Source: an uncultured Porphyromonadaceae bacterium (GTDB taxonomy: Bacteria > Bacteroidota > Bacteroidia > Bacteroidales > Muribaculaceae). Taken from it: 52,906 bases of DNA. The position numbers were made by a program, and so were the translations under genes. The DNA is taken from contig URSD01000016.1 of the NCBI GenBank assembly GCA_900550395.1, positions 1 to 52,906 of the forward strand. Reading direction: 5' to 3'. This document shows, one piece after another, positions 21,845 to 30,829 of the stretch; the stretch's first letter is position 1; the number at the start of each line of letters is the position of its first letter. The notes beneath the pieces are model-generated. The model saw nothing but the letters and a program-made list of their open reading frames with translations, made no database searches and had not been told where the DNA came from.

Positions 21845-24800
21845 ATGGAGTACATAGTTGATCAGTGTTATGATTTTCCGGTCGACACGACGGCCGATGT
21901 TAATGAGGAATTTTTCAGAATATTGCAGGATGGCGGCAGGGAAATAAGGCTGCTTAAGCTTAAGTATCAGATAGGCAGGGAGCTGCCTCCGGTCATAAGA
22001 TGTCGCGTGAAGATGCTGCGTGGCGGAGAACCGGTTTTGAGCCATATCCCGGCAGAGCATGTTTTCAGGCTGTACGGGTCGCGCGATTGGATGCACGAGT
22101 CTTATGATTTCAAGGTTTTGCGTCTGCCTCAGGGTATAGGCGGTTTTTATGAGCTTACTGATTCCAACGGCATTATTTTCCGATTGCCTTCGGATGACTC
22201 CCGCCTGACACCGGGGCAGAACGTGCGCTGCCGTTTCGAGCGTCTTACACCCGGATTCTTTCAGCTGCGCCGCGACCGTGAGGACGAGGTGCTTCAGTTT
22301 CTCACGCCCGACGATATAGTTTCGGCTCTTAATCTGCCACCGGTGTTAGGTGCTTTCCTGCGCCGCTACATTCCTTCGCTTCCGCCGTTCGCCGAGGCGA
22401 TGGCGGAGTGCGCCGAAGGCCGTGCGGGGTGGGTGATAACGCTTATGGAGGCATTTCGCTCCAAGGTGGCGGAACTGTTCGCAACCGCCCGCGTGCCGCG
22501 CAACGTTCTTGCTCTGAAAGCGATGTTCCAGGCCATGCGTGAGGCCACCCTGCTGCTGCTTGAGGACAGCGAGTTCATGCGCAACACTACGGGCGACAGC
22601 CGGTCGGCCATGCAGCAGCTGCTGACTGAGACCGCCGAGAGCGTGGAGCCGTATCAGCGGGCCATCAGGATGCTGAGCGACGGCAGCTATGAGAGCTACG
22701 TGCGCAGCCTGATGGAGAAGCTGCGCCGAAGCGGCTATCTGTATCACCCGAAGTTGCAGTTCGCAACGATGATGGCGGTGTTCCGCCTGAAGCCGGAGCT
22801 TATCAAGAAATCGCTCGGCAGTATCTATGACGCCGTGATGCAATGGCGCCTGGAGACGTGGACCGTCGAACCTTTCCGCAGCGCCTTCGTGGAGCAGTTC
22901 GAGATTTACGTGGCCGATGCACGCCGACGCATCGACGAGCTGCCGCAGCCGGAGACCGATGCCGATTTCGGCAATCTCGAGAATGTGATTACCGCCATAG
23001 CGCTCCAGCTGCACATAGCCGACAGCCGTTCGTTCGAGGCATACAGCGTGAACCGTTCGCGGCTCTACCGCTACGCGTCTCTTGCCCGGCCGCGCTCCGG
23101 CGACGCCCTTCTCGACAAGGCTCTGTACACGCTCCTCAACGGCGGCGGCAAGCATCTGGAATTCAGCTACGACAGCATCAAGAACTACACGATGATGGTG
23201 ACGGCGATGTCGACACCCATGCACGATGCGCAGCGCCAGATAGATACGCCGAGGGTGCTGAACAGCGGACATGTGCGTGTGGAGCTGTCGGCCGACGGTC
23301 TTACACTGCGTCGCACCGACGAGGCGCCGGGGGCCGACCAGGTGCTTCCCAACAACTCCATACCCTGGCTGACTCCCAGAGTGTATCTGGACGGCGTGCC
23401 TCAGCTGTCGCGCGCCAAGCTGAACAAATTCTCGGCGCATCAGGAACTGTGGAAGAACATCGAGCTTGCACTGCTGGAAGAACGTACGGCTCCGGAGCCC
23501 GGCCGGCGTCCGCAGGCCGACGAGGGCGACGAGGTGGAGATAATCGTCACCGGCTCCGAGCCCGACCGCTACAGCGGCAACAAGAATCCCAAGCTCTTCT
23601 GCCGTATCGCCGACGAGAACTATGAGGACGGCGAGGGCTACATGGAGCGCTGCGACATAGTGGACTTCAAGATACCGGCGATAGGGCCGGAGGTGTATAA
23701 GGACGAGGAAGGGCGCCCGCTGCGCTTCCCGGCCACCGTGGTGTCGTGCGACGAGAACGGCTATTATCATTTCAGCATAAAGGAACAGGCCAACAGACTG
23801 GTGCGCGGCGAGCTGGCAAACCGTACGGATGTCGTAGTGGCCGTGATAACCTATGTGGACGGCCCGCTGTACGGCGCCATATGCGAGCGCGGTTTCGGAC
23901 TGTTCATAAAGCGTACGGAGGGATTCGAGAACCTTTCGGCCCGCACTTACGTGAGAGTACGTCTGACCGACATTCCCGTAGAGGGCAACCTTGTGGGTGA
24001 GATTGTGGACTACGCTCTCGAGGGCGAGAGCGTGGAGCAGTCGCTGGCTCTGAAGTATCTGCTGCATGCTCTGGGCGAGTCACCAGAGGCGGAGGAAGCT
24101 GACGACGAGATAATACGCGATTCCGACGAACTGCTGTCCGGCGACGAACTCGCCGAAATCATACAGATGCTGCGGTACAAGGCTCTTGCAGCTCCGGAAC
24201 TGCTTACGGCCGTCGATTACTTGGGTCTGGCCCGTGTATTGGCAAAGGTGATAGGCGATGACGATACCGCCTCTATGCTTCAGACCCATATGGCGCTTCT
24301 CGGCCAGCATCAGTTCTATGCCGACAACACGCGCATCGACGCCGACAGTCTCGTGTGTCTGGAATCGGCATCAAAAAGTAACCCGCTGCTTGAGCGTATG
24401 TACACGCGTCTGCACATAGTGTCGCTGCTCGGACGGCCAGACAGCCTGACGGAACTCTCGGGCTACGTGGAGTCTCCGCGCAACGAGATGGAAGGGACGC
24501 TGGCGCGTCTCGTGAGCAGCTACAACATGCTTTCGGACTGCGGCGTCGAGGACGCGGACAGCCTGCGCTTCATAAAAAAGCGCATAGCCAGTCTGCTGGG
24601 TGTCAACAGCGAGACGCACCACCTCAAGCATTACGGCTCGGAGTCGCAGTACGTCGAGTTCAAGAGCTCGCTCGTCTTCCCTGCCATGAAGAAGGGAGAG
24701 ACGCACGTCGATGCCGACAAGGAACGCCAGCACAGGGAGATACTGCAGGTGATAGCCGGTTTCCTCAACTCCACGGGCGGTACGCTCTTCCTGGGCGTCA

Positions 24801-25879
24801 ACGACCAGCACTACGAGAAGGGCCTTCAGGGCGACTTCCCCTATCTGCCCAAGAACGTGCGCACAATCGACAATCTGTGCGTGTATCTCGACAACCTTGT
24901 GCGCGCCGGCTACGACCAGGGCGCTACAGTGGGCAACTACGTGCATATATCGCCCGACGAGGAGTCGGAACGCGGCGTCGTGGTCGTGAAGGTTGACCCC
25001 AGCCGCCGTCCCGTGACACTCGGCGGCGACATATTCGTGCGTCAGAGCTCGTCGACGGTACCTATGCTTGATGCCGATCGCCAGATATTCATAGCCGACC
25101 GCGAGCGCCGCTACGACGAGATGATGCGCATATCCGGCGTGACGATGCCAGACGACGGTACGGCTGAGGAGGCTGTGGAAAGCGACGGGGCTGCGAGTGC
25201 GCCGTCGGTCCATGCTTCGGCAAGCGACGATAAGACGGAGCCGGCGGAGTCGCGCCTGATACCGACGTCGGCGTGGCGTCACAATGTGCTGCACAGTTAT
25301 GAAGACGGCTATTATGATCCGTTCTGCTATATCTACTTCAATGATAAAGGAGAGGTGAGCTACAGCCGCAGCGACATTTACCGCGACCAGGACGGCGACT
25401 GCATGGGCGCACTGGCGGTCAGCCCGGACGAGACCTCCGGCTTCCTGCTGCTCTGCTTCGAGGGAGAATACGTAGCCAAGGTGCCCCTGCGCGAGCTTTT
25501 CGAGAAACCGGAGAATACCGCTGTGCGTTACTGGGACGGCGCACCGTTGTGTTTTGTGACTGTAGCCCGGCAGGGCGACGGACTCATGTGCGTGTTCGCC
25601 GACAACGGCGGCGGCATGAGCGCACGGTGTACGCCGGTGACCGAGATTTCGGATTGCCGCATTACGGCCCAGCCTCAGCGCATCATCGACATGCCCGTAG
25701 TCGGTATGGTCGGGTGCGAACTGGTGGCGTCGTCGGCCTTCGAGCAGCTTGACAAATATATGAGCAAGCGCCTGAGCCAGCGTCAGACTGGATTCACGCT
25801 GCACGTGCGTCCAGGGCAGGATGCCGCCGCCAAGGCTGTGGAAAGTCTGTTTGCCCAGTGCAGACCCCAAAGTAAATAA
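21845..25879 (+). CDS. Giant Schlafen/AlbA_2-domain protein
   Basis: This is a 1344-residue cytoplasmic protein without signal peptide or TM segments. The recognisable part is an AlbA_2 (Schlafen-type) ATP-binding domain at about residues 930-1080 (ESQYVEFKSSLVF, HREILQVIAGFLNSTGGTLFLGVNDQ, FVRQSSSTVPML). The N-terminus (about 50-145, ending GQNVRCRFERLTPGFFQLRR) and a second segment at about 560-715 look like OB/S1-type beta-barrels. Long helical regions lie between. The C-terminal 200 residues are beta-rich and unassigned. AlbA_2 proteins include regulators and nucleic-acid enzymes, and Schlafens cleave tRNA. Here an RNA- or DNA-related role is inference. It leads closely (6 nt) into the GT2-DUF4286-ruvC genes. 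Confidence 0.85.
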   Translation: MEYIVDQCYDFPVDTTADVNEEFFRILQDGGREIRLLKLKYQIGRELPPVIRCRVKMLRGGEPVLSHIPAEHVFRLYGSRDWMHESYDFKVLRLPQGIGGFYELTDSNGIIFRLPSDDSRLTPGQNVRCRFERLTPGFFQLRRDREDEVLQFLTPDDIVSALNLPPVLGAFLRRYIPSLPPFAEAMAECAEGRAGWVITLMEAFRSKVAELFATARVPRNVLALKAMFQAMREATLLLLEDSEFMRNTTGDSRSAMQQLLTETAESVEPYQRAIRMLSDGSYESYVRSLMEKLRRSGYLYHPKLQFATMMAVFRLKPELIKKSLGSIYDAVMQWRLETWTVEPFRSAFVEQFEIYVADARRRIDELPQPETDADFGNLENVITAIALQLHIADSRSFEAYSVNRSRLYRYASLARPRSGDALLDKALYTLLNGGGKHLEFSYDSIKNYTMMVTAMSTPMHDAQRQIDTPRVLNSGHVRVELSADGLTLRRTDEAPGADQVLPNNSIPWLTPRVYLDGVPQLSRAKLNKFSAHQELWKNIELALLEERTAPEPGRRPQADEGDEVEIIVTGSEPDRYSGNKNPKLFCRIADENYEDGEGYMERCDIVDFKIPAIGPEVYKDEEGRPLRFPATVVSCDENGYYHFSIKEQANRLVRGELANRTDVVVAVITYVDGPLYGAICERGFGLFIKRTEGFENLSARTYVRVRLTDIPVEGNLVGEIVDYALEGESVEQSLALKYLLHALGESPEAEEADDEIIRDSDELLSGDELAEIIQMLRYKALAAPELLTAVDYLGLARVLAKVIGDDDTASMLQTHMALLGQHQFYADNTRIDADSLVCLESASKSNPLLERMYTRLHIVSLLGRPDSLTELSGYVESPRNEMEGTLARLVSSYNMLSDCGVEDADSLRFIKKRIASLLGVNSETHHLKHYGSESQYVEFKSSLVFPAMKKGETHVDADKERQHREILQVIAGFLNSTGGTLFLGVNDQHYEKGLQGDFPYLPKNVRTIDNLCVYLDNLVRAGYDQGATVGNYVHISPDEESERGVVVVKVDPSRRPVTLGGDIFVRQSSSTVPMLDADRQIFIADRERRYDEMMRISGVTMPDDGTAEEAVESDGAASAPSVHASASDDKTEPAESRLIPTSAWRHNVLHSYEDGYYDPFCYIYFNDKGEVSYSRSDIYRDQDGDCMGALAVSPDETSGFLLLCFEGEYVAKVPLRELFEKPENTAVRYWDGAPLCFVTVARQGDGLMCVFADNGGGMSARCTPVTEISDCRITAQPQRIIDMPVVGMVGCELVASSAFEQLDKYMSKRLSQRQTGFTLHVRPGQDAAAKAVESLFAQCRPQSK

Positions 25880-25885
25880 CAATAC

Positions 25886-26653
25886 ATGCACACAATGAAT
25901 CCGCTGTTCACTATAATAACCGTCTGCCGCAATGCGCTTGAAAACCTGCGCGTGACGGTAGCGTCGGTAGACTCGCAGACGTGCCGCTTGTACGAGCACA
26001 TAATAGTCGACGGAGCCAGCACGGACGGCACCGTAAAGTGGCTTCTCGACCATCCGTCGCCGCTGCGCCACATCATCAGCGAGCCTGACAAAGGCATATA
26101 CGATGCCATGAACAAGGGCCTTGCGATGGCAAGCGGCGACTATGTGGTGTTCCTGAACGCCGGCGACGCGTTCCATGCCCCTGACACTCTTCAGCTCTAT
26201 GCCGACGCCATCATGGATAACGACTACCCCGGCATAGTGTACGGCCAGACTGACGTGGTGGACGCAAGCCGCCGCAGGCTCGGCGCGCGTCACCTGAAGG
26301 CTCCCGCCGTGCTGACGCTGCGGTCGTTCCTGGACGGCATGGTGGTGTGTCATCAGGCGTTTGTGGCTCTGCGGCGTATCACCACGGGGTATGACACCCG
26401 CTGGCGCTATTCCGCCGACTACGAATGGTGTATACGCTGCCTTCAGCATTCACGGTCCAACATCAGCCTCGGCGACGCCGTGACTGTGGACTATCTGCTT
26501 GAGGGCGAGACATCGCGCCACCGCATGCGCAGCCTGGTGGAGCGTTTCCGCATAATGTGCTACTATTACGGACGCCGTCGCGCGGTAGCCGCCCACGTCC
26601 GTTTTATATTCAGAAAACTTACTGCCCGCAAGGGCGAACCGCGTAACGCATGA
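25886..26653 (+). CDS. Family 2 glycosyltransferase
   Basis: This 255-residue GT-A fold glycosyltransferase is of the WcaA-like type with no membrane helix. Motifs are PLFTIITVCRNA, the nucleotide-sugar segment IIVDGASTDGT, SEPDKGIYDAMNKGL, the metal-binding region FLNAGD, and SADYEW near residue 180. It probably adds a sugar to a surface glycan, but no glycan cluster surrounds it. ATG at 25886 (MHTM) or 25895 are both possible starts. Its stop overlaps the DUF4286 start by ATGA. Confidence 0.92.
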   Translation: MHTMNPLFTIITVCRNALENLRVTVASVDSQTCRLYEHIIVDGASTDGTVKWLLDHPSPLRHIISEPDKGIYDAMNKGLAMASGDYVVFLNAGDAFHAPDTLQLYADAIMDNDYPGIVYGQTDVVDASRRRLGARHLKAPAVLTLRSFLDGMVVCHQAFVALRRITTGYDTRWRYSADYEWCIRCLQHSRSNISLGDAVTVDYLLEGETSRHRMRSLVERFRIMCYYYGRRRAVAAHVRFIFRKLTARKGEPRNA

Positions 26654-26949
26654 TAATACATAATGTGACATTCTGTGCCGACCGAAGTCTTGCCGACGAG
26701 CTGCTGCTCTGGGTACGGGGGGTGTATGCGCCGGCAGCCGGGGCATGCGGCCTCGAGAGCATGATGCTTGCCCGCGTGATGGGCAGTCCGGATCCGGCTA
26801 CGGAGAGCTTCGCCCTGCAGCTCCGGGCCGAAGGCCTGGGCGCAGTAAAGGCATGGATGCGGGGACAGGGAGGCCGCCTGACGGAAGATGCCGCGCGCAT
26901 GTGGGGCGACCGGGTGGTCCTGTTCCCTACAAATCTTCAGGTGCTATGA
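26650..26949 (+). CDS. DUF4286 family protein
   Basis: This 99-residue cytoplasmic protein of the DUF4286 family (IIHNVTFCADRSLADELLLWVR) has unknown function. It is embedded between the glycosyltransferase and ruvC with ATGA overlaps on both sides (26650-26653, 26946-26949). Its size and ferredoxin-like pattern suggest a small regulatory or binding protein; nothing more can be said from sequence. Confidence 0.88.
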   Translation: MIIHNVTFCADRSLADELLLWVRGVYAPAAGACGLESMMLARVMGSPDPATESFALQLRAEGLGAVKAWMRGQGGRLTEDAARMWGDRVVLFPTNLQVL

Positions 26950-27536
26950 GTATCGACCGTCCGGAGAATCTGCGCGATTTCAGGCGTATAATCATCGGCA
27001 TCGACCCGGGCACGAACGTAATGGGTTACGGTGTGCTGGGTGTGCGCGGCCGGCAGCCTGAGGTGGTTGCCCTCGGCGCACTGCGCTTCAAGGCTGCCGA
27101 GAGCCATTATCTGCGCCTGCGCCGCATCCACGAGGATGTGCTTGAGCTGGTAGCGCGCTATCTGCCCGACGAGATGGCTATCGAGGCGCCGTTCTTCGGT
27201 AAGAACGTGCAGTCGATGCTGAAGCTTGGCCGGGCGCAGGGAGTGGCTATGGTGGCCGCCCTTGTGCGCGATATACCCGTGACGGAGTACGAGCCGCGAA
27301 AGATAAAGCAGAGCATAACCGGCAACGGTGCCGCCTCCAAGGAGCAAGTGCAGGAGATGCTGCGCCGCATACTGAACATGAGCCGCAGCGAGCTTCCGCG
27401 CGAGCTGGACGCCACCGACGCGCTGGCCGCCGCCTTGTGCCATTACTATGAGAGCGACACGCCAAGGCCTGCGTCGGGTCCGCGGTCGTGGAAGGAGTTC
27501 GTGGCGAAAAATCCCGGCAAGGTGTCGGGACTGTGA
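26946..27536 (+). CDS. ruvC: Holliday junction resolvase RuvC
   Basis: This 196-residue endonuclease cuts Holliday junctions together with RuvAB. All four acidic active-site residues of the family are visible: Asp in IIGIDPGTNVMGYG, Glu in MAIEAPFFGKN, and two Asp in ELDATDALAAALCH. The start at 26946 overlaps the DUF4286 stop; the frame is open further upstream, but that part is a shadow of DUF4286. The preference of Bacteroidales for placing DUF4286 next to ruvC supports both calls. Confidence 0.96.
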   Translation: MSIDRPENLRDFRRIIIGIDPGTNVMGYGVLGVRGRQPEVVALGALRFKAAESHYLRLRRIHEDVLELVARYLPDEMAIEAPFFGKNVQSMLKLGRAQGVAMVAALVRDIPVTEYEPRKIKQSITGNGAASKEQVQEMLRRILNMSRSELPRELDATDALAAALCHYYESDTPRPASGPRSWKEFVAKNPGKVSGL

Positions 27537-27591
27537 AGCATAAAAATATTTAATTATTTGGCCGTCAGGCACCGTTTTGCTTTAAATTGCG

Positions 27592-27599
27592 TATCTTTG
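27592..27599 (+). promoter_or_regulatory. -7 box for the NhaC operon
   Basis: TATCTTTG matches TAnnTTTG, 40 nt before the TTG start codon at 27640. No TTG lies at the expected -33 distance. Confidence 0.5.
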
Positions 27600-27639
27600 C
27601 AGCCGCAAATCAAAGTTCCAATAGATATCATTATCGCAA

Positions 27640-29106
27640 TTGAAGATTTCGTTTTTCCCCTCTGATGGTTCGTTGCGCCGTCCTCCGGTGGCTGTGTCGG
27701 CGCTTCCTGTGGTATTTCTGCTCGTCATGCTTGTGGGCATAATTGTGGCGGGAAGCACAGATCTTATCAACACTTACAGCCCGGCTATCCTGTTGTCGGC
27801 TACGGCTTTCAGTCTTGTGCTCGGCCGTGTGTGCCGCAGTTTCTCGCGTCGCTCGCTTGCGCTGGGACTCCAGCGCAGCGCCGTCCAGATATTGCCGGCC
27901 GTACCCATGCTCATATGCATAAGCATGGTGGCAACCACATGGATGCTCAGCGGCGTTGTGCCTACGCTTATAGATTACGGTCTGCGCATTATCAGTCCCG
28001 TGTACTTCCTGGCTATCGCGTGTGCCGTGTGCGCCGCGGTGTCGGTGCTGACGGGTAGTTCGTGGAGCACAATCGCCACTATAGGCGTGGCCTTCATGGG
28101 CATAGGCACCGTGCTGGGTTATTCGGAGGCATGGGTGGCCGGCGCTATCATCTCCGGCGCGTATTTCGGCGACAAGATGTCGCCGCTGAGCGACACCACC
28201 GTGGTGGCTTCCTCGGCATGCGGCGTCGATCTGTTCAAGCATATCCGCTACATGATGCTTACGTCGGCACCCGCCATGGCCCTGGCTCTGGCCGTGTATG
28301 CCTGTGTGGGCCTGTTCGGTACTCCTGCCGGGAGTGCCGACGCCCAGGAGATAACCCGCGGGCTCCATGCTGCATTCGACATCACTCCATGGACGCTGAT
28401 AATTCCGGCCCTCACTGTCACTCTGCTGGTGCTCCGTGTGCCTACGCTGTGGGTTCTTGCCGCGAGTGCCGCTGCCGGCGCTGCCGGCATGTTCGTGTTC
28501 CAGCCGGAGCTTGTGGCCTCTCTGCGTGGTGATGCCGCCGGCGCCCCGTTTTTGCTGCGTACGCTGTGGACAGAGACTATGCCTTCCACCGGTTCGCCGC
28601 TGCTCGACTCCCTGGCCGCTACTTCCGGCATTACGGGCATGCTGCCGACGGTGGCTCTGGTTCTGAGCGCGATGATTTTCGGCGCCGCCATGATAGGCAC
28701 CGGCATGATTTCGTCCATCACGCATGCCATCACGCGGCGGCTGTCGCGCCGCAGTTCCGTAGTAGGCGCCACGGTGTGCAGCGGCCTGTTTCTGAACTCA
28801 TGCACGGCCGACCAGTATCTTTCGCTTATAATCGGCGGCAACATGTACCGCAACGTCTACCGGCGCGCCGGCCTTGAGCCGCGACTGCTCAGCCGCACTA
28901 TGGAGGACAGCGTGAGCGTGACGTCTGTGCTGATTCCCTGGAACTCCTGCGGTGTCACGCAGAGTGCCGTCCTTGGGGTAGCGACGGTGGTGTATATGCC
29001 GTGCTGCATTTTCAACATATTGTCGCCCGTGATGTCGATGGTGATGGCGTTCACCGGCTTCAAGATAAGAAACACGCGGCGCCACGCCGCCCTGCAGCCT
29101 GCCTGA
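27640..29106 (+). CDS. nhaC: NhaC-type Na+/H+ antiporter
   Basis: This 488-residue inner-membrane protein has about 11-12 hydrophobic helices and family hallmarks GSSWSTIATIGVAFMGIG and GAYFGDKMSPLSDTTVVASSACG. It would exchange Na+ for H+, or a related organic/cation exchange. The only start that includes the N-terminal KISFF segment is TTG at 27640, since an in-frame stop lies shortly upstream. The stop overlaps the next start by one base (TGATG at 29104-29108), so it forms an operon with the two LtaS-like genes. Confidence 0.9.
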   Translation: MKISFFPSDGSLRRPPVAVSALPVVFLLVMLVGIIVAGSTDLINTYSPAILLSATAFSLVLGRVCRSFSRRSLALGLQRSAVQILPAVPMLICISMVATTWMLSGVVPTLIDYGLRIISPVYFLAIACAVCAAVSVLTGSSWSTIATIGVAFMGIGTVLGYSEAWVAGAIISGAYFGDKMSPLSDTTVVASSACGVDLFKHIRYMMLTSAPAMALALAVYACVGLFGTPAGSADAQEITRGLHAAFDITPWTLIIPALTVTLLVLRVPTLWVLAASAAAGAAGMFVFQPELVASLRGDAAGAPFLLRTLWTETMPSTGSPLLDSLAATSGITGMLPTVALVLSAMIFGAAMIGTGMISSITHAITRRLSRRSSVVGATVCSGLFLNSCTADQYLSLIIGGNMYRNVYRRAGLEPRLLSRTMEDSVSVTSVLIPWNSCGVTQSAVLGVATVVYMPCCIFNILSPVMSMVMAFTGFKIRNTRRHAALQPA

Positions 29107-30824
29107 TGAGATTCGTCGTCCGTCATGCCGCGTCGCTTTACTGGATGCTGGCGCTGATAGTGCTCAGTGCCATGCTCTTCATGTTCGGACAGGAGGTGTT
29201 GAGCGTGAGACGCAATTTCCAGGAGAGGCTGCTGGTAAGTATTGCAGACAGCATGGTGTTGCTGCTGCCATACTGGTGGCTGCCGCGGCGCTGGCGCGGA
29301 CTTGTGCTTGTGCCTCTGTGGCTGATGGCCGCGTTCTATGCCGGCAATCTGCTTTATTTCAGGTTTTGGGGGCGATTGTTGCCGTTTATGTTGGTGACGC
29401 AGGCCGGCAATGCCAACGGTGTGCTCGTGGACAGTGCTATTGGCGTGCTGCGTGCGTCCGACGTCGTGTACGTTCTGCTGCCGACCATGATAACCCTGCT
29501 GTGGTGCCTGCGTCCTGTACGGACAGCGGTGATGAACGGTAGGTTCAGGCTATGGCAGCGCCTTGATGCATCGATGATTGCAGCGGCACTGTTTTTCGGT
29601 GCGATGTATGTAGGTGGCCGCCAGTTTTGCAGCTACTGCAATATCAAGGACCTCGGTATTGAGGAAACTTTCCGTAAGTATAGCGAGTTGTTATCAAGAC
29701 CTAATGCGTATTTTCAGTCCGACACGCGTGCGTATTTCACTTTCAACGGTCAGACGAAGTATCTGCTGTACCAGACGGGCACATTGCTGTCGGACGGTCA
29801 TGTTGACCTGTCAAAGGACCAGTGCGCCGGGTTTGCCGCCTATTGTGCGTCGGCCGACCCGCAGGAAACCGCGCTGGCAGAGAACCGGGGTAAAAATTTT
29901 ATATTTATAATTGTAGAATCGCTTAATGCCGACATAGTGGATCGCCGTATAAACGGGCGCGAAATCACGCCCAATCTCAACGCTCTAGCTCGCAGCCCGC
30001 GGTCGGTGACGTGTCTGCGTGTGCGCCCGCAGATCGGCGAGGGTAATTCTGCCGACGGCCAGCTGATGTACAATGTGGGGCTCCTGCCCACCAGCGTGTA
30101 TGTGGCGAGTGCCGACTATGTGCCGGGGCTTTACAATCTTAAGACTATGGCCGGTCTTCTGCCCGACAGTCCGGACCGTGCGGCGATTTTCGCCGACCCC
30201 GGCAACGGATGGAACAAGCGGGAGGCTTACCGCAATTACGGCTATGACCGCATCTTCAACAGCGACAGCATCCGTGCGCATACCCCCGAGGGAATGTCGC
30301 GTGACGGGGCGATGTTCAGATATGCTCTCGAACGCATCGACAGTATGGGCCGACCATTCCACCTTCAGCTTCTGACAATCCAGATGCACAGCCCCTATAA
30401 CGAGCGTGTGCTGAATTTTACTGACTACACGGGATTGGGGCTGACTCTGCCGCAACGGCGTTATATCAACTGCACGGCTGACTTCGACCGCCAGCTCGGC
30501 GCGTTCATCCGGGGTCTGAAGGACCGTGGCGTGTGGGATAATACGATACTGGTAGTAGCTTCCGACCACAATGCGCCTGACGCTGTGCGCACCGACGGCG
30601 AGCCTGCCGACATTGTGTTCATTGCTGCGAATGCCGGTCGTGGCGAGCGTATAGAGGAGGAAGTGCATCAGGTGGATGTGTTTCCGACGGTGCTCGATAT
30701 CATGGGAATAGAGGGCGGTTGGCGCGGAGTGGGACGCAGTATGCTCGGCCCTCGCCGCGGCGAATCGGACGCCCGTCAGGCCGGCGTCAGCGACAGCCTG
30801 CTCCGCAGCGATTATTTCAAGTGA
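29106..30824 (+). CDS. LtaS-like membrane sulfatase/phosphotransferase, copy 1
   Basis: This 572-residue protein has five predicted N-terminal TM helices and a periplasmic alkaline-phosphatase-superfamily domain from about residue 260. Motifs are FIIVESLNAD (metal Glu), EITPNLNALA, GEGNSADGQLMYN, QMHSPYN and ASDHNAPD. The position of the catalytic Thr of LtaS falls on the Ser of GNSADGQ, so a Ser nucleophile is inferred. Family members move phosphoglycerol or phosphoethanolamine groups from lipids. The substrate here is unknown, as these bacteria do not make lipoteichoic acid. The second copy follows 5 nt later and has exactly the same length. Confidence 0.88.
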   Translation: MRFVVRHAASLYWMLALIVLSAMLFMFGQEVLSVRRNFQERLLVSIADSMVLLLPYWWLPRRWRGLVLVPLWLMAAFYAGNLLYFRFWGRLLPFMLVTQAGNANGVLVDSAIGVLRASDVVYVLLPTMITLLWCLRPVRTAVMNGRFRLWQRLDASMIAAALFFGAMYVGGRQFCSYCNIKDLGIEETFRKYSELLSRPNAYFQSDTRAYFTFNGQTKYLLYQTGTLLSDGHVDLSKDQCAGFAAYCASADPQETALAENRGKNFIFIIVESLNADIVDRRINGREITPNLNALARSPRSVTCLRVRPQIGEGNSADGQLMYNVGLLPTSVYVASADYVPGLYNLKTMAGLLPDSPDRAAIFADPGNGWNKREAYRNYGYDRIFNSDSIRAHTPEGMSRDGAMFRYALERIDSMGRPFHLQLLTIQMHSPYNERVLNFTDYTGLGLTLPQRRYINCTADFDRQLGAFIRGLKDRGVWDNTILVVASDHNAPDAVRTDGEPADIVFIAANAGRGERIEEEVHQVDVFPTVLDIMGIEGGWRGVGRSMLGPRRGESDARQAGVSDSLLRSDYFK

Positions 30825-30829
30825 ATGAT

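Noticed and set aside
22346..26449. Long minus-strand frames (573 and 692 codons) across the Schlafen and GT2 genes
   Set aside because: His/Arg/Val-rich shadow translations antisense to genes with conserved motifs; no promoter or family signal.
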